Source: Pseudomonas graminis (GTDB lineage Bacteria; Pseudomonadota; Gammaproteobacteria; Pseudomonadales; Pseudomonadaceae). From it: a stretch of 64,000 nucleotides of DNA. The notes beneath the pieces are model-generated. The model did not search any database and had not been told where the DNA came from. It saw only the letters and a program-made list of their open reading frames with translations. How positions within the stretch are numbered: the first letter of the stretch is position 1; each line of letters begins with the position of its first letter. Both the position numbers and the translations under genes were made by a program. The stretch spans positions 105,452 to 169,451 of the forward strand of contig NZ_FOHW01000008.1 of the NCBI RefSeq assembly GCF_900111735.1. The letters run 5' to 3'. Positions 17,321 to 26,072 of the stretch are shown piece after piece.

Positions 17321-18022
17321 ATGCAAGAGGAACTCCCTAATCTCGATCTTTCACTTTTCGACGGCATGCAGGCCTCGCCCAGCCTGAGCGATCACAAACC
17401 ACGCATCCTTCTGCTCTACGGGTCGACCCGGGAACGCTCGTTCAGCCGTCTGTTGACCGAGGAAGCTGCTCGTCTGCTGGCGTATTTCGGTGCAGAGACG
17501 CGCCTGTTCAATCCCTCTGGATTGCCGCTGCCGGATGACGCTCCGGTTGATCATCCCAAGGTCCAGGAGCTGCGCGAGCTGGTGCTATGGTCTGAGGGCC
17601 AGGTCTGGTGTTCACCAGAACGGCACGGTGCGATGTCGGCTGTGTTCAAGGCGCAGATCGACTGGATTCCACTCGAACTCGGCGCCGTTCGCCCCACGCA
17701 AGGTAAAACCCTGGCGGTCATGCAGGTGTGTGGCGGCTCGCAGTCCTTTAATGTGGTTAATCAGCTGCGCGTGCTGGGGCGCTGGATGCGGATGTTCACC
17801 ATCCCCAATCAGTCCTCGGTGCCGAAGGCCTACATGGAGTTCGATGAGGCCGGCCGAATGAAGCCTTCTGCGTATTACGACCGGTTGGTTGACGTGATGG
17901 AGGAACTGGTCAAGTTCACCGTGCTGTTGCGCGGCCGCCAGGCTTATCTGGTGGATCGCTATTCTGAACGCAAGGAAACGGCGGAACAGCTCACCGCGCG
18001 CGGCATGGGAGCGGCGCCTTGA
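17321..18022 (+). CDS. arsH: ArsH NADPH-dependent FMN reductase
   Basis: 233-residue flavoprotein that oxidises trivalent organoarsenicals. Flavodoxin-like FMN motif [12 protein letters not shown] (about residues 35-46) and [20 protein letters not shown] are typical. The ATG at 17321 is chosen for the AGGAGGAG just upstream. Follows arsC by 11 nt. Confidence 0.92.
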   Translation: MQEELPNLDLSLFDGMQASPSLSDHKPRILLLYGSTRERSFSRLLTEEAARLLAYFGAETRLFNPSGLPLPDDAPVDHPKVQELRELVLWSEGQVWCSPERHGAMSAVFKAQIDWIPLELGAVRPTQGKTLAVMQVCGGSQSFNVVNQLRVLGRWMRMFTIPNQSSVPKAYMEFDEAGRMKPSAYYDRLVDVMEELVKFTVLLRGRQAYLVDRYSERKETAEQLTARGMGAAP

Positions 18023-18094
18023 GCGATCCATCCTTCGCTTGAAACGATAGATAATTTCGAACCGAATCATCAGTTTTACCGATGATCCTTTTGG

Positions 18095-18121
18095 TTAACT
18101 TTTTAACTAATGAGTCGATAA
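18095..18121 (+). promoter_or_regulatory. Sigma-28 (FliA) promoter candidate
   Basis: TTAACTTT, 11 nt, GTCGATAA: 6/8 and 7/8 matches to the flagellar sigma-28 consensus TAAAGTTT-N11-GCCGATAA, 35 nt upstream of the chemoreceptor start. Confidence 0.65.
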
Positions 18122-18155
18122 CCGAGCATTACGAAAAAATCAAAGGTTTGAGGCG

Positions 18156-20084
18156 ATGAAATCCAACTGGTTGGATAATTTGAAAGTCGGCAAGAAGCTG
18201 GGCATAGGCTTCGGTGCCATTCTGCTTGGCGTCCTGACCGTTACCGGGATTGGCTACAACAGCGCGGACCTGCTGATCAAACGACTGGAAAAAACAGCCA
18301 GGGTCGCTGAAGTGAAAGCCGATATGCTCGACGTCAAAGTGGCGTCGCAAACGTACGCCGCCAGCCCCAGTGCCAGCGCTGCGGAGGCATATAGCGCTGC
18401 TCTTGTGTCATTGAACGGCACCATCGATAGAGGTCTGCAGATTCTGACCGTCCCCAAAAACGTGGACATGCTCAAGGCAATCGATAACAAGGCAGCAGAA
18501 CTTAAGAAAACCTTCGATCAACTGGTCAGCAACAACCAGAAAATCGATGGGGCGATGAAGCCGTTGATCAAGGTCTCCGATGAGGTCAGCGCTACCTTCG
18601 AGAACCTGCTGCAGAAGACGCTGGAGGATGCTTCACGCTCGCCAGACCAGTCCGGTATCGACCATGTGAAAATTGCAGGCGACCTGCGCAATGGTATGAC
18701 CAACTTCCGCCTGGTATTCCGTCGTTACTTGAGCATTCCTAACGCAGACAATCGCCAGGCCACGTTCGCGACTGCCGACGCACTGCTCGCCCAGGTGGCC
18801 GCAGCCCGCAGCCAGTTACCCGTACAGTCAAGTGCAGCCGTCGACACCTCGCTTGTCGCGCTTCGGCAGTACAGAGAGAACATGGCGATCATCTCGCAGA
18901 TGCTGCAGCAAAATGATCAGATGCGCGACGCGTTACAGCAGCTCACGACCGACACCGTTAAAAGTGCCGAGGACTTGATGGCCTCACAGGTTGTTGCGGC
19001 AAATAATGAAAAGAGCAACGCGATCATCCAATTGTTCAGCGTAGCGTTAGTTGTGCTGTTACTGGGCGTCCTCGCGGCGGCATTGATCACCCGTCAGATC
19101 ACTCGTCCACTTAACGACAGTGTTATTGCGGCCCGGCGCATCGCCGATGGCGACCTGACCCACGACATTGGCACAGACCGGCAAGACGAGTTGGGCCTGC
19201 TGCAAAACACCATGCAGCATATGACGTCTTCCCTGCGCGAACTGATTGGCGGCATTGGTCAGGGCGTTACCCAGATCGCAACCGCCGCCGAAGAGTTGTC
19301 GGCCGCTACCGAGCAGACCAGCGCCGGCGTCACCCAGCAGAAACTGGAAGTTGACCAGGTTGCAACGGCCATGAATGAACTGGCGTCGACCGTACAGGAA
19401 GTCGCGCAAAACACCGAAGACGCTTCGCGCGCGGCCAGGCAAGCCACCGAGCGCGCTGCCCATGGCAGTGCGGTCGTCCAGCATGCAACCAAGGAAATCA
19501 GTCAGCTGTCTGGAGAAGTCGGGCAGTTGGGCGTGGCGATGCAGCGTTTGACCCACGACAGCGATAAGATCGGCAGCGTCATCGACGTGATCAAGGCTGT
19601 TGCGGAGCAGACCAACCTGCTCGCACTCAACGCAGCCATCGAAGCTGCTCGCGCCGGCGAACAGGGTCGCGGTTTTGCGGTGGTGGCCGACGAGGTCCGT
19701 TCACTGGCTCAGCGGACACAAAGCTCGACCACTGAAATCGAAGCGCTGATCCAGGCCCTCCAGCACGGCACCGTGGAAGCGTCGAGCTTGATGGACGCCA
19801 GCATGCGCCGGACAGAGGGCACCGTAGAGCTGGCGCGTCAGGCCGAGCAAGCACTCGTCGAGATTACCCATTCCATTGGCACCATAGAGCAGATGAGCCA
19901 GCAAATTTCGGCTGCTGCAGAAGAGCAAAGCGCGGTGACCGACGAAATCAATCGCAGCGTCATCAGTGTGCGTGACGTCGCCGACCAGTCCGCCACTGCG
20001 ACGGAGCAGAGCGCGGCCTCGACATTGGAACTGGCACGCCTGGGCAACACCCTGCAGAACATGGTGGCTCGCTTCAAGGTGTGA
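18156..20084 (+). CDS. Methyl-accepting chemotaxis protein
   Basis: 642 residues. TM1 at about 12-34, a helical periplasmic ligand domain (35-288, 4-helix-bundle type), TM2 about 290-311, HAMP to about 365, then a cytoplasmic signalling domain with the hairpin tip [20 protein letters not shown]. Senses an unknown small molecule and controls CheA. It is followed by a terminator, so it is a single-gene unit. Confidence 0.95.
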   Translation: MKSNWLDNLKVGKKLGIGFGAILLGVLTVTGIGYNSADLLIKRLEKTARVAEVKADMLDVKVASQTYAASPSASAAEAYSAALVSLNGTIDRGLQILTVPKNVDMLKAIDNKAAELKKTFDQLVSNNQKIDGAMKPLIKVSDEVSATFENLLQKTLEDASRSPDQSGIDHVKIAGDLRNGMTNFRLVFRRYLSIPNADNRQATFATADALLAQVAAARSQLPVQSSAAVDTSLVALRQYRENMAIISQMLQQNDQMRDALQQLTTDTVKSAEDLMASQVVAANNEKSNAIIQLFSVALVVLLLGVLAAALITRQITRPLNDSVIAARRIADGDLTHDIGTDRQDELGLLQNTMQHMTSSLRELIGGIGQGVTQIATAAEELSAATEQTSAGVTQQKLEVDQVATAMNELASTVQEVAQNTEDASRAARQATERAAHGSAVVQHATKEISQLSGEVGQLGVAMQRLTHDSDKIGSVIDVIKAVAEQTNLLALNAAIEAARAGEQGRGFAVVADEVRSLAQRTQSSTTEIEALIQALQHGTVEASSLMDASMRRTEGTVELARQAEQALVEITHSIGTIEQMSQQISAAAEEQSAVTDEINRSVISVRDVADQSATATEQSAASTLELARLGNTLQNMVARFKV

Positions 20085-20111
20085 CACCAACGGGGTTTGG
20101 CTGTACAAAAG

Positions 20112-20133
20112 AAACCGCTTCGGCGGTTTTTTT
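20112..20133 (+). terminator. Terminator after chemoreceptor
   Basis: Stem AAACCGC/GCGGTTT with a TTCG tetraloop and a T-run. Confidence 0.92.
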
Positions 20134-20258
20134 GTTCCCGGCATTCGGTGCGTCGCTCGGTGTTCACGCGCCATTCATCTTCCTCCGGGCACTAATCCGT
20201 CCTGATGCACCTCTGTCCTGTAAGCGCAGATTTCCTGCGTCTCGTATTGGAGATCATC

Positions 20259-20477
20259 ATGGGTATCGAAGACAACGGGCCGGATAACGCGTACCAGGGT
20301 CCTGCCGAGCCGGGCAGCAGAGAAGAGGTTTATCCCGACACCCACGCCGACACCGAGTCCACCCATCAGGGTGAAGGCGCGGCAACCGAAGCCCGAAACA
20401 AGGGGCTGGACGAGATGGAGATTCCTGATAATCCCCCTGTCGATGAAGACGAAGAGTCCTCCCCGGGCAACCGCTGA
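20259..20477 (+). CDS. Small acidic hypothetical protein
   Basis: 72 residues, strongly hydrophilic and rich in Asp/Glu/Pro, with no hydrophobic core; probably disordered. ATG at 20259 follows TTGGAG. It is closed by a terminator. No function known to me. Confidence 0.65.
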   Translation: MGIEDNGPDNAYQGPAEPGSREEVYPDTHADTESTHQGEGAATEARNKGLDEMEIPDNPPVDEDEESSPGNR

Positions 20478-20496
20478 AAGACCCACTGACATCAGG

Positions 20497-20519
20497 CCCC
20501 ACCTTCGTGTGGGGTTTTT
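20497..20519 (+). terminator. Terminator after small acidic gene
   Basis: Stem CCCCAC/GTGGGG with a short loop followed by TTTTT. Confidence 0.85.
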
Positions 20520-20625
20520 CTTACAACACCACCGTTGTGTTAAACAAAACAGCCACTCGTCGGAACGCGCGCACTATCAAGGGGTTGGGCACTCCATTCA
20601 TTAATCAAAAAATAAGGTGCCCCGG

Positions 20626-20844
20626 ATGAGACCTCAGATCTACGACATTCCCAACGCACTCGACCTGATCAGCGAGTTGGATCAGGCGACCGAGCAGATG
20701 ATGTCGATCCCCGTCGAGCATATCGGCGGCGCGCAGTGGGAAGTGGCCTTCGTCCGGCAGCAAAGCGCTTTCAGAAAATGGCGCGACTATTTGTATTGCA
20801 AAGCCGATGAACGCCCAGCCGTTCGGCTCTTGAACATCGCCTGA
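20626..20844 (+). CDS. Small hypothetical protein
   Basis: 72 residues, mixed helix-like composition (RPQIYDIPNALDLISELDQ at the start). The ATG at 20626 has AAGGTG upstream; a GTG at 20617 is an alternative. No family recognised. Confidence 0.5.
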   Translation: MRPQIYDIPNALDLISELDQATEQMMSIPVEHIGGAQWEVAFVRQQSAFRKWRDYLYCKADERPAVRLLNIA

Positions 20845-20903
20845 TCTGCAGTCATTGGTGCCTGCACCAAAATGCGCATGGGCACGCATCCCGACAGCAT
20901 GCG

Positions 20904-21458
20904 CTAACGGCGCCCCGAAATGCGTTCCACCGCTGCCAGCACCTTGGGCCGTTGCGCCTGCCATTCACTGTTGGTGATGCCCAGCAACACTGCGCCGATA
21001 CGCTTGCCATCGCGCACGATGTGTTCCCGCCGCACCCCCTCAATCACGAAGCCGAATTTCTGGTGCATTTTGATCACCGCCGGATTGATCTCCAGCACTT
21101 CGCAGTTGAGTTTCTCCAGACCTGCGGCGCCGAACGCGTGGTCGAGCATCCAGAACTCCACCTGACTGCCGAGGCCTTTGCCCTGCAGCGTGGTGTCGAG
21201 GTAGAAGGCCCAGTCCGCCGTGCCGTGGGTGGTGTTGATCGCGCTCAGCGAAACAACGCCCACAGGCGATGCGTCGATCACGATGACGAAGACCTGCTGC
21301 CGGACGCTGGAGCGGAGCGCCTCTAGCCAGCTCAAATGCTCGGCTTCGCTGATTTCATGGTCGGTGTACATGAACTTGCGCACGTCTGGCTGGTTGCGCA
21401 GTTGCCGGACGCGGGCTTGCTGGTCGGCGGGCAGCTCGAGTATCGGCACGACTTTCAT
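20904..21458 (-). CDS. GNAT acetyltransferase, PseH-like
   Basis: 184 residues. GNAT fold with the acetyl-CoA motif QGKGLGSQ and the late KLNCEVLEINPAVIKMHQKFGF element common to RimJ-like and PseH-like enzymes (sugar-amine acetylation in pseudaminic acid synthesis). The start at 21458 has GAGGGA 6 nt upstream. No flagellar glycosylation gene is adjacent, so the substrate stays open. Confidence 0.8.
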   Translation of the reverse strand: MKVVPILELPADQQARVRQLRNQPDVRKFMYTDHEISEAEHLSWLEALRSSVRQQVFVIVIDASPVGVVSLSAINTTHGTADWAFYLDTTLQGKGLGSQVEFWMLDHAFGAAGLEKLNCEVLEINPAVIKMHQKFGFVIEGVRREHIVRDGKRIGAVLLGITNSEWQAQRPKVLAAVERISGRR

Positions 21459-21627
21459 GGATTCCCTCTTGAACACGGCATACGGCTATTGAGTCCCCAT
21501 TCAGTCTGCGCGGCGAGTGGTGGTTGATCGCTTGCAGCGCGGCATAAAGGGGTTTTTTCAAAGTCACTGGAACGAATCGATTGGCGCTTCAGTCAACCTT
21601 TCTCACACCCCAGGAGGCAGAATTATT

Positions 21628-21960
21628 ATGGCAAGCGATATCACAGAAAAACTGCGTGACGATCTTTATCAGAAAACCCGTTCCGAGCTGAACACTTTTC
21701 TCGATGAGACCAATGCCTTGCTGGCGGCAGGGGATGCCTTGAACGAAGATCGCACCACTCAGGCCCGTGAGCGGCTGAAAGATTTTCTCGCCCGTGGCAC
21801 CAGCCCGGTGACTGAGATCGAAATGGCTGCGCAGCCTGCGCTGACCCGCGCGGTGGGCAATGCGAAATCCTACGTGACCACACATCCGTGGGCGGCCGTG
21901 GGTGTTGCAGCGGGCGTGGGCCTGGTGGCCAGCCTGCTGCTCAAACGCAACAGGGATTGA
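21628..21960 (+). CDS. DUF883 family (ElaB/YqjD-like) protein
   Basis: 110 residues. A charged amphipathic helical part (about 1-85) and a C-terminal membrane anchor WAAVGVAAGVGLVASLLL followed by KRNRD. Relatives in E. coli are inner-membrane, ribosome-associated proteins of stationary phase. CAGGAGG precedes the ATG. Confidence 0.85.
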   Translation: MASDITEKLRDDLYQKTRSELNTFLDETNALLAAGDALNEDRTTQARERLKDFLARGTSPVTEIEMAAQPALTRAVGNAKSYVTTHPWAAVGVAAGVGLVASLLLKRNRD

Positions 21961-22165
21961 GGCGGCCATCGTGGTTCGCCGTCGATTTCCGGTGGATCCG
22001 TTAAGTCCGGTCAGCGGCCGGCTTGCGTTCACCGGCCATTGCACGCCCGTCATTTACCCTCGTTATCGGCTGGTACTGTTCATGGCGGGTACCGTAGCGG
22101 ACGATGGATTCGGCACCGCTCTGGCGCCGGCCAATGTCTTGCGCAAGCATAAATGGGGGATACGC

Positions 22166-22369
22166 ATGAATGTCGACGAAGACACTGTTCGTCAGTTGGC
22201 CCAGTTGATCTGGGAAACCGAAGGCAAGCCAGAAGGGCAGGAGTCCCGTCACTGGGAAATGGCCACACGCCTGGCGGAGTCCGCTGCCATGGCGCCGGTC
22301 CGCACTTCAAGCAAGCACAAGGTTGATACGTTGTTTCCGTCGCCCGATGAGGCAGACCCCGACGCCTGA
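22166..22369 (+). CDS. DUF2934-like small protein
   Basis: 67 residues. The segment VRQLAQLIWETEGKPEGQES-HWEMA fits the short DUF2934 pattern (helix, E-G-P-G, H-W). Hydrophilic tail. The ATG at 22166 has GGGGGAT upstream. Function unknown; such genes often sit near stress genes. Confidence 0.7.
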   Translation: MNVDEDTVRQLAQLIWETEGKPEGQESRHWEMATRLAESAAMAPVRTSSKHKVDTLFPSPDEADPDA

Positions 22370-22442
22370 AAGGTCCAGGCTCGCCCGGACGCGGTGTCAG
22401 GGCGACGCACGGATCAACGTCGCACGTAAACAGCTCGCGGCT

Positions 22443-23654
22443 TCAGGCTGACCCTGAAGCCTGCCGGGCAAAGCGGCGATCAGCCTGCCGCGCATCCATC
22501 AGCGCCCAATACCACATACCCAGACCGCCCAGCGTTAACGCTGCTGCCGCATAGCCGGTGGCCGGCAAACCGTAGCCCGCAGCGATCACCACCCCACCCA
22601 CGAGCGGGCCGATGGCGTTGGCGACATTGAACGCACTCTGCACCAGTGCGCCCGCGAGAGACTGCGCATGCGGCGCAACGTCCATCAGGCGGGTTTGCAG
22701 GATGGCCGCCAGGCCCACGCCGCAACCAATGAAGAACACCAGCGGAATGAGCACCCAGAGGTTGCCGGTGGCCGAGGGGTAGAGCGCCAGCACCAGTGCG
22801 GTGAAGCCCAGCGAGACACCGGCGGCGAGCATCGTGGCGCGGTCGGCGGCCCAGCCGCAGATCAGGTTGCCCACCGTGGTACCCAGGCCAAACACGGCCA
22901 TGACCACCGGAATCATGAAATCGGACGCGTGGGTGACCTCGATCAGCGTGGCGGCCAGATAGGTGTACACGCAAAAGATCCCGCCAAAGCCGATGCCGGC
23001 GATACCCAGGGTCAGCCAGACCTGCCGCGAGCGCAGGGCGTTGAGTTCGCGCAAGGGGCTGGCGTCGGCCTCGGCAGGTGTCGCGGGTGCCAGGAAACGG
23101 ATCAGCAGCGCAGTGATGACGGCGAGCCCGGCAACGATGGCCATGCCCCAGCGCCAGCCGATGGTCTGGCCGATCCAGGTGGCGAACGGCACGCCGACAA
23201 TGGTGGCGATGGTCAGGCCCATGAACACGCGGGATACCGCTTGGGCGCGGCGGTTCTTAGGCACCAGCGAAGCAGCCAGCAGCATTGCCACGCCAAAATA
23301 CGCGCCATGGGGAAACCCGCTGAGGAAGCGGAAGAACACCAGCCATGGCAGCGAAGGTGCGACGGCGCTCAGCGCGTTGGCAATTCCGATGAAGGCGGCC
23401 AGTGCCACCAACAAGGCCCGGCGCGGCAGACGCACGCCTAAGACCATGATCACCGGCGAGCCGATGACCACGCCCAGGGCATAAGCGCTGATGGCATGCC
23501 CGGCCAGCGGCTGGGTGACATGGAAGTCGCTGGCAATGAACGGCAGCAAGGTCATCGACGCGAATTCGGTGGTACCGATGGCAAACGCGCCCATGGCGAG
23601 GGCGAACAGCAGCCAGGCCATGTTGAAGTCATGCGGAGTGTTGGAGGTATTCAT
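22443..23654 (-). CDS. MFS transporter, DHA1/AraJ-like
   Basis: 403 residues with 12 hydrophobic segments. The N-terminal GTTEFASMTLLPFIA and the loop motif SGFPHGAYFGVAM are typical of the AraJ/PbuE-type efflux branch. Likely a proton-driven exporter of small molecules. Single gene; substrate unknown. Confidence 0.88.
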   Translation of the reverse strand: MNTSNTPHDFNMAWLLFALAMGAFAIGTTEFASMTLLPFIASDFHVTQPLAGHAISAYALGVVIGSPVIMVLGVRLPRRALLVALAAFIGIANALSAVAPSLPWLVFFRFLSGFPHGAYFGVAMLLAASLVPKNRRAQAVSRVFMGLTIATIVGVPFATWIGQTIGWRWGMAIVAGLAVITALLIRFLAPATPAEADASPLRELNALRSRQVWLTLGIAGIGFGGIFCVYTYLAATLIEVTHASDFMIPVVMAVFGLGTTVGNLICGWAADRATMLAAGVSLGFTALVLALYPSATGNLWVLIPLVFFIGCGVGLAAILQTRLMDVAPHAQSLAGALVQSAFNVANAIGPLVGGVVIAAGYGLPATGYAAAALTLGGLGMWYWALMDARQADRRFARQASGSA

Positions 23655-23807
23655 GGCAGATCAGGAAGGGTTTCCGGGAAGAAGCATGCTGTGATACTTG
23701 AAACCGATTTCAGTTCAACCCGGGAATGACTCATGGCGCGGGAGTGAGTCAACCCTGAAGTGACGCCGGCTGACGCGTGGGGCGCATCAGTCGGCGGTTC
23801 AGCTTGA

Positions 23808-24968
23808 TCAGTCCTTGGGTTTGGCATCGGGCAGGGCGGCGCCCTTGGGCCACAGCATCCAGATCTGACCTTGTTGCTTCATATTCCCGGCCAGCTCGCC
23901 GGCGGCGTCGCCGGTGCCCCAGAACATGTCGGCGCGGACTTCGCCGGCGATGGCGCCGCCAGTGTCCTGCGCCGCGACAGGGCGTACCAGCGGCGTGCCG
24001 TCGGGGCGCGTCGACGACAGCCACAACAGGCTGCCCAGTGGAATCACTTTGCGATCAATCGCCACGCTGTAGCCGGCGGTCAGCGGCACATTCAGCGAGC
24101 CGCGCGGGCCTTCGGTGCTGTCCGGGCGCAGGGTGAAGAACACGTAGCTCGGGTTGCTGCCCAGCAATTCATTTACACGCTCGGGGTGAGCAATCGCCCA
24201 ATCACGGATGCGGCCCATGGACACTTCGTCCTTGGTCAATTGGCCTTGCTCCACCAGCCAGCGGCCAATCGGCTTGTACGGGTAGCCGTTCTGATCGGCG
24301 TAGGCAATGCGCAGCTGACGGCCGTTCTCCAACTGAACCCGACCCGATCCCTGGATCTGCAGGAACTGCAGATCGATGGGGTTTTCCAGCCAGGCCAGTA
24401 CGGGGGCATTGGCGCCTTTGTTGCCGATGGTGGCAGCGTCGTCGTAGGGACGCAGCACCCGGCCATCAAGGCGCCCGCGCAGGCGCTTGCCCTTGAGCTC
24501 GGGATAGATGCTGTCGAGGTTGACGATGATCAGGTCATCAGGCACGCCATACACCGCCACCGGATGCTCATCGTTGCGCTGCTCGCTGCCTTTATAGATG
24601 GGCTCGTAATAACCGGTGATCAGCCCGTTGGCGCCGTGCTCGGACGAACGCAGGCTGTAGACCTGCAGCTGATTTTTGAGAAAGTCGCGCACCGCCGCAG
24701 GGTTTTGCGGGACCTGGGCGGCGAGGGCGCACGTACCGCCCCAGACCGGGTCCTTGGCCAGGCGCTTGCACGCGGAGAACCAGCTGTTGTAGCCCGCCAT
24801 CAGGTCGGTGTCGTTCACCGCCGGGAGTTTGTCCCACTCGACACCGACGTAGGTCGTCGCTTCGGAGGGCTTGGTCTTCGGCGCGCCGCCGTCGCAGGCA
24901 GCGAGCAGGGCGATCAGTGGAGCGAGGCAAAATACGAAACGGCGCCAGTGCAGGCTTGTAGTGATCAC
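23808..24968 (-). CDS. mltA: Membrane-bound lytic murein transglycosylase A
   Basis: 386-residue lipoprotein (lipobox LLAAC, Cys near residue 25). Cleaves peptidoglycan to 1,6-anhydromuropeptides. MltA-specific regions: GLITGYYEP, QIQGSGRVQL and the catalytic 3D domain AAQDTGGAI followed by VRADMFWG with its Asp. Anchored in the outer membrane. Confidence 0.95.
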   Translation of the reverse strand: MITTSLHWRRFVFCLAPLIALLAACDGGAPKTKPSEATTYVGVEWDKLPAVNDTDLMAGYNSWFSACKRLAKDPVWGGTCALAAQVPQNPAAVRDFLKNQLQVYSLRSSEHGANGLITGYYEPIYKGSEQRNDEHPVAVYGVPDDLIIVNLDSIYPELKGKRLRGRLDGRVLRPYDDAATIGNKGANAPVLAWLENPIDLQFLQIQGSGRVQLENGRQLRIAYADQNGYPYKPIGRWLVEQGQLTKDEVSMGRIRDWAIAHPERVNELLGSNPSYVFFTLRPDSTEGPRGSLNVPLTAGYSVAIDRKVIPLGSLLWLSSTRPDGTPLVRPVAAQDTGGAIAGEVRADMFWGTGDAAGELAGNMKQQGQIWMLWPKGAALPDAKPKD

Positions 24969-25206
24969 GCGGGGTGTTTCCTGAAAATCATGCGAAGGCG
25001 GCTAGCTTGGTGAAAGCCGAGGGCTGCGTCAAATGGATGAGGGAATCATTTGCGTGAAAGCCGACATGACCGCCGCCTTACAGTCGACGCGCCGTAAAGC
25101 GCCGCGGATTTGCCGCCCAAAGGGCACTTTTTCGCCGTGAGCCGTTCTGACCTTCCCCGGGACGCGGCGATTGACGCGGCGTCCAGTTCGTCCAAGCTTG
25201 GGATTG

Positions 25207-25956
25207 ATGCTCGCCGTGTTCTCTGTTTTATCCGTTGGCCGACGCCTGAGCCCGCTGTTTGCCCTGTGCATGCTCGGGCTCGGCGCTGCGGGTTGTACGC
25301 GCCAGGACGGCCGGGATGTCGCCACGCAGTTCAGCGAGACGCGCCCCCAGGAATTCTTCCAGACCAGCGTGGACCGCATGGCGACGCTGTCCATGGCCGA
25401 CAACCTCGACAGCCTTTACCTGCTGATGAACAAACTCTACCTGCGCAATCCCGGCGAGTGGCGCAAGTCCGGCTTCGTCGACGCTGCGGCTGCCGAACGC
25501 AACGTGCGACAGGCCATCGAGCAACAGAAGCCGTTGCCGCAGTTGGGCACGCGACGTGACCTGGCGGCGCTGAGCTACGCCCTGAGCCCGGAATTCCTTG
25601 GCGATCGCGTCGGCGCGTTTATTTATGCCATTGGCAGCATGCTGGTCACGGCCCACGGTGGTCGTCTCGAATTCTTCATGACCGACCAGATCAACCCGAC
25701 GTTCGTCAACAATGCCGCGCGCAATATCGAGAAGGCCACCTGGCTGCTGAGCCAGCGGCAGAACGCCAATGGCGAGCTGCTGTTGTTCTCCAACGAGATT
25801 TCGGAGGAGGGCAGCAACCTCAGTTTCGCCACCGAGTTCGGCAAGATCGTGGCGCGCCTGGATCTGCTCACCCAGATGCTCGACGAGCGATATAGACGCA
25901 TCGGTTTGAATTACGCCCAGAGCCTGCTGTTCCTCAACTTCCTCCCGGTGCAATGA
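25207..25956 (+). CDS. Putative lipoprotein, function unknown
   Basis: 249 residues. A leader ending GLGAAGC has a lipobox. The mature part is alpha-helical and lacks recognisable motifs. ATG at 25207 is chosen, though TTG 25171 or GTG 25216 are also possible. It is divergent from mltA. Confidence 0.7.
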   Translation: MLAVFSVLSVGRRLSPLFALCMLGLGAAGCTRQDGRDVATQFSETRPQEFFQTSVDRMATLSMADNLDSLYLLMNKLYLRNPGEWRKSGFVDAAAAERNVRQAIEQQKPLPQLGTRRDLAALSYALSPEFLGDRVGAFIYAIGSMLVTAHGGRLEFFMTDQINPTFVNNAARNIEKATWLLSQRQNANGELLLFSNEISEEGSNLSFATEFGKIVARLDLLTQMLDERYRRIGLNYAQSLLFLNFLPVQ

Positions 25957-25994
25957 CGCCCCGCTGCGCCGGTGAAAACCTTTTTTCGGCCCCC

Positions 25995-26021
25995 TCATCC
26001 TTGTCGGCTTTCGGTCGATAA
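25995..26021 (+). promoter_or_regulatory. Sigma-28-like promoter candidate
   Basis: TCATCCTT, 11 nt, GTCGATAA. The -10 is identical to the one before the other chemoreceptor gene (18114). The -35 is weaker. Confidence 0.5.
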
Positions 26022-26072
26022 CTCATCAGGAATACTCAAAACAATTACAAGATATTGGACATGGGGTCGACG

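Noticed and set aside
20855..20870. Palindrome TTGGTGCCTGCACCAA resembling an NtrC site
   Set aside because: It lies between the ends of two convergent genes, has the half-sites in inverted order and no promoter nearby.
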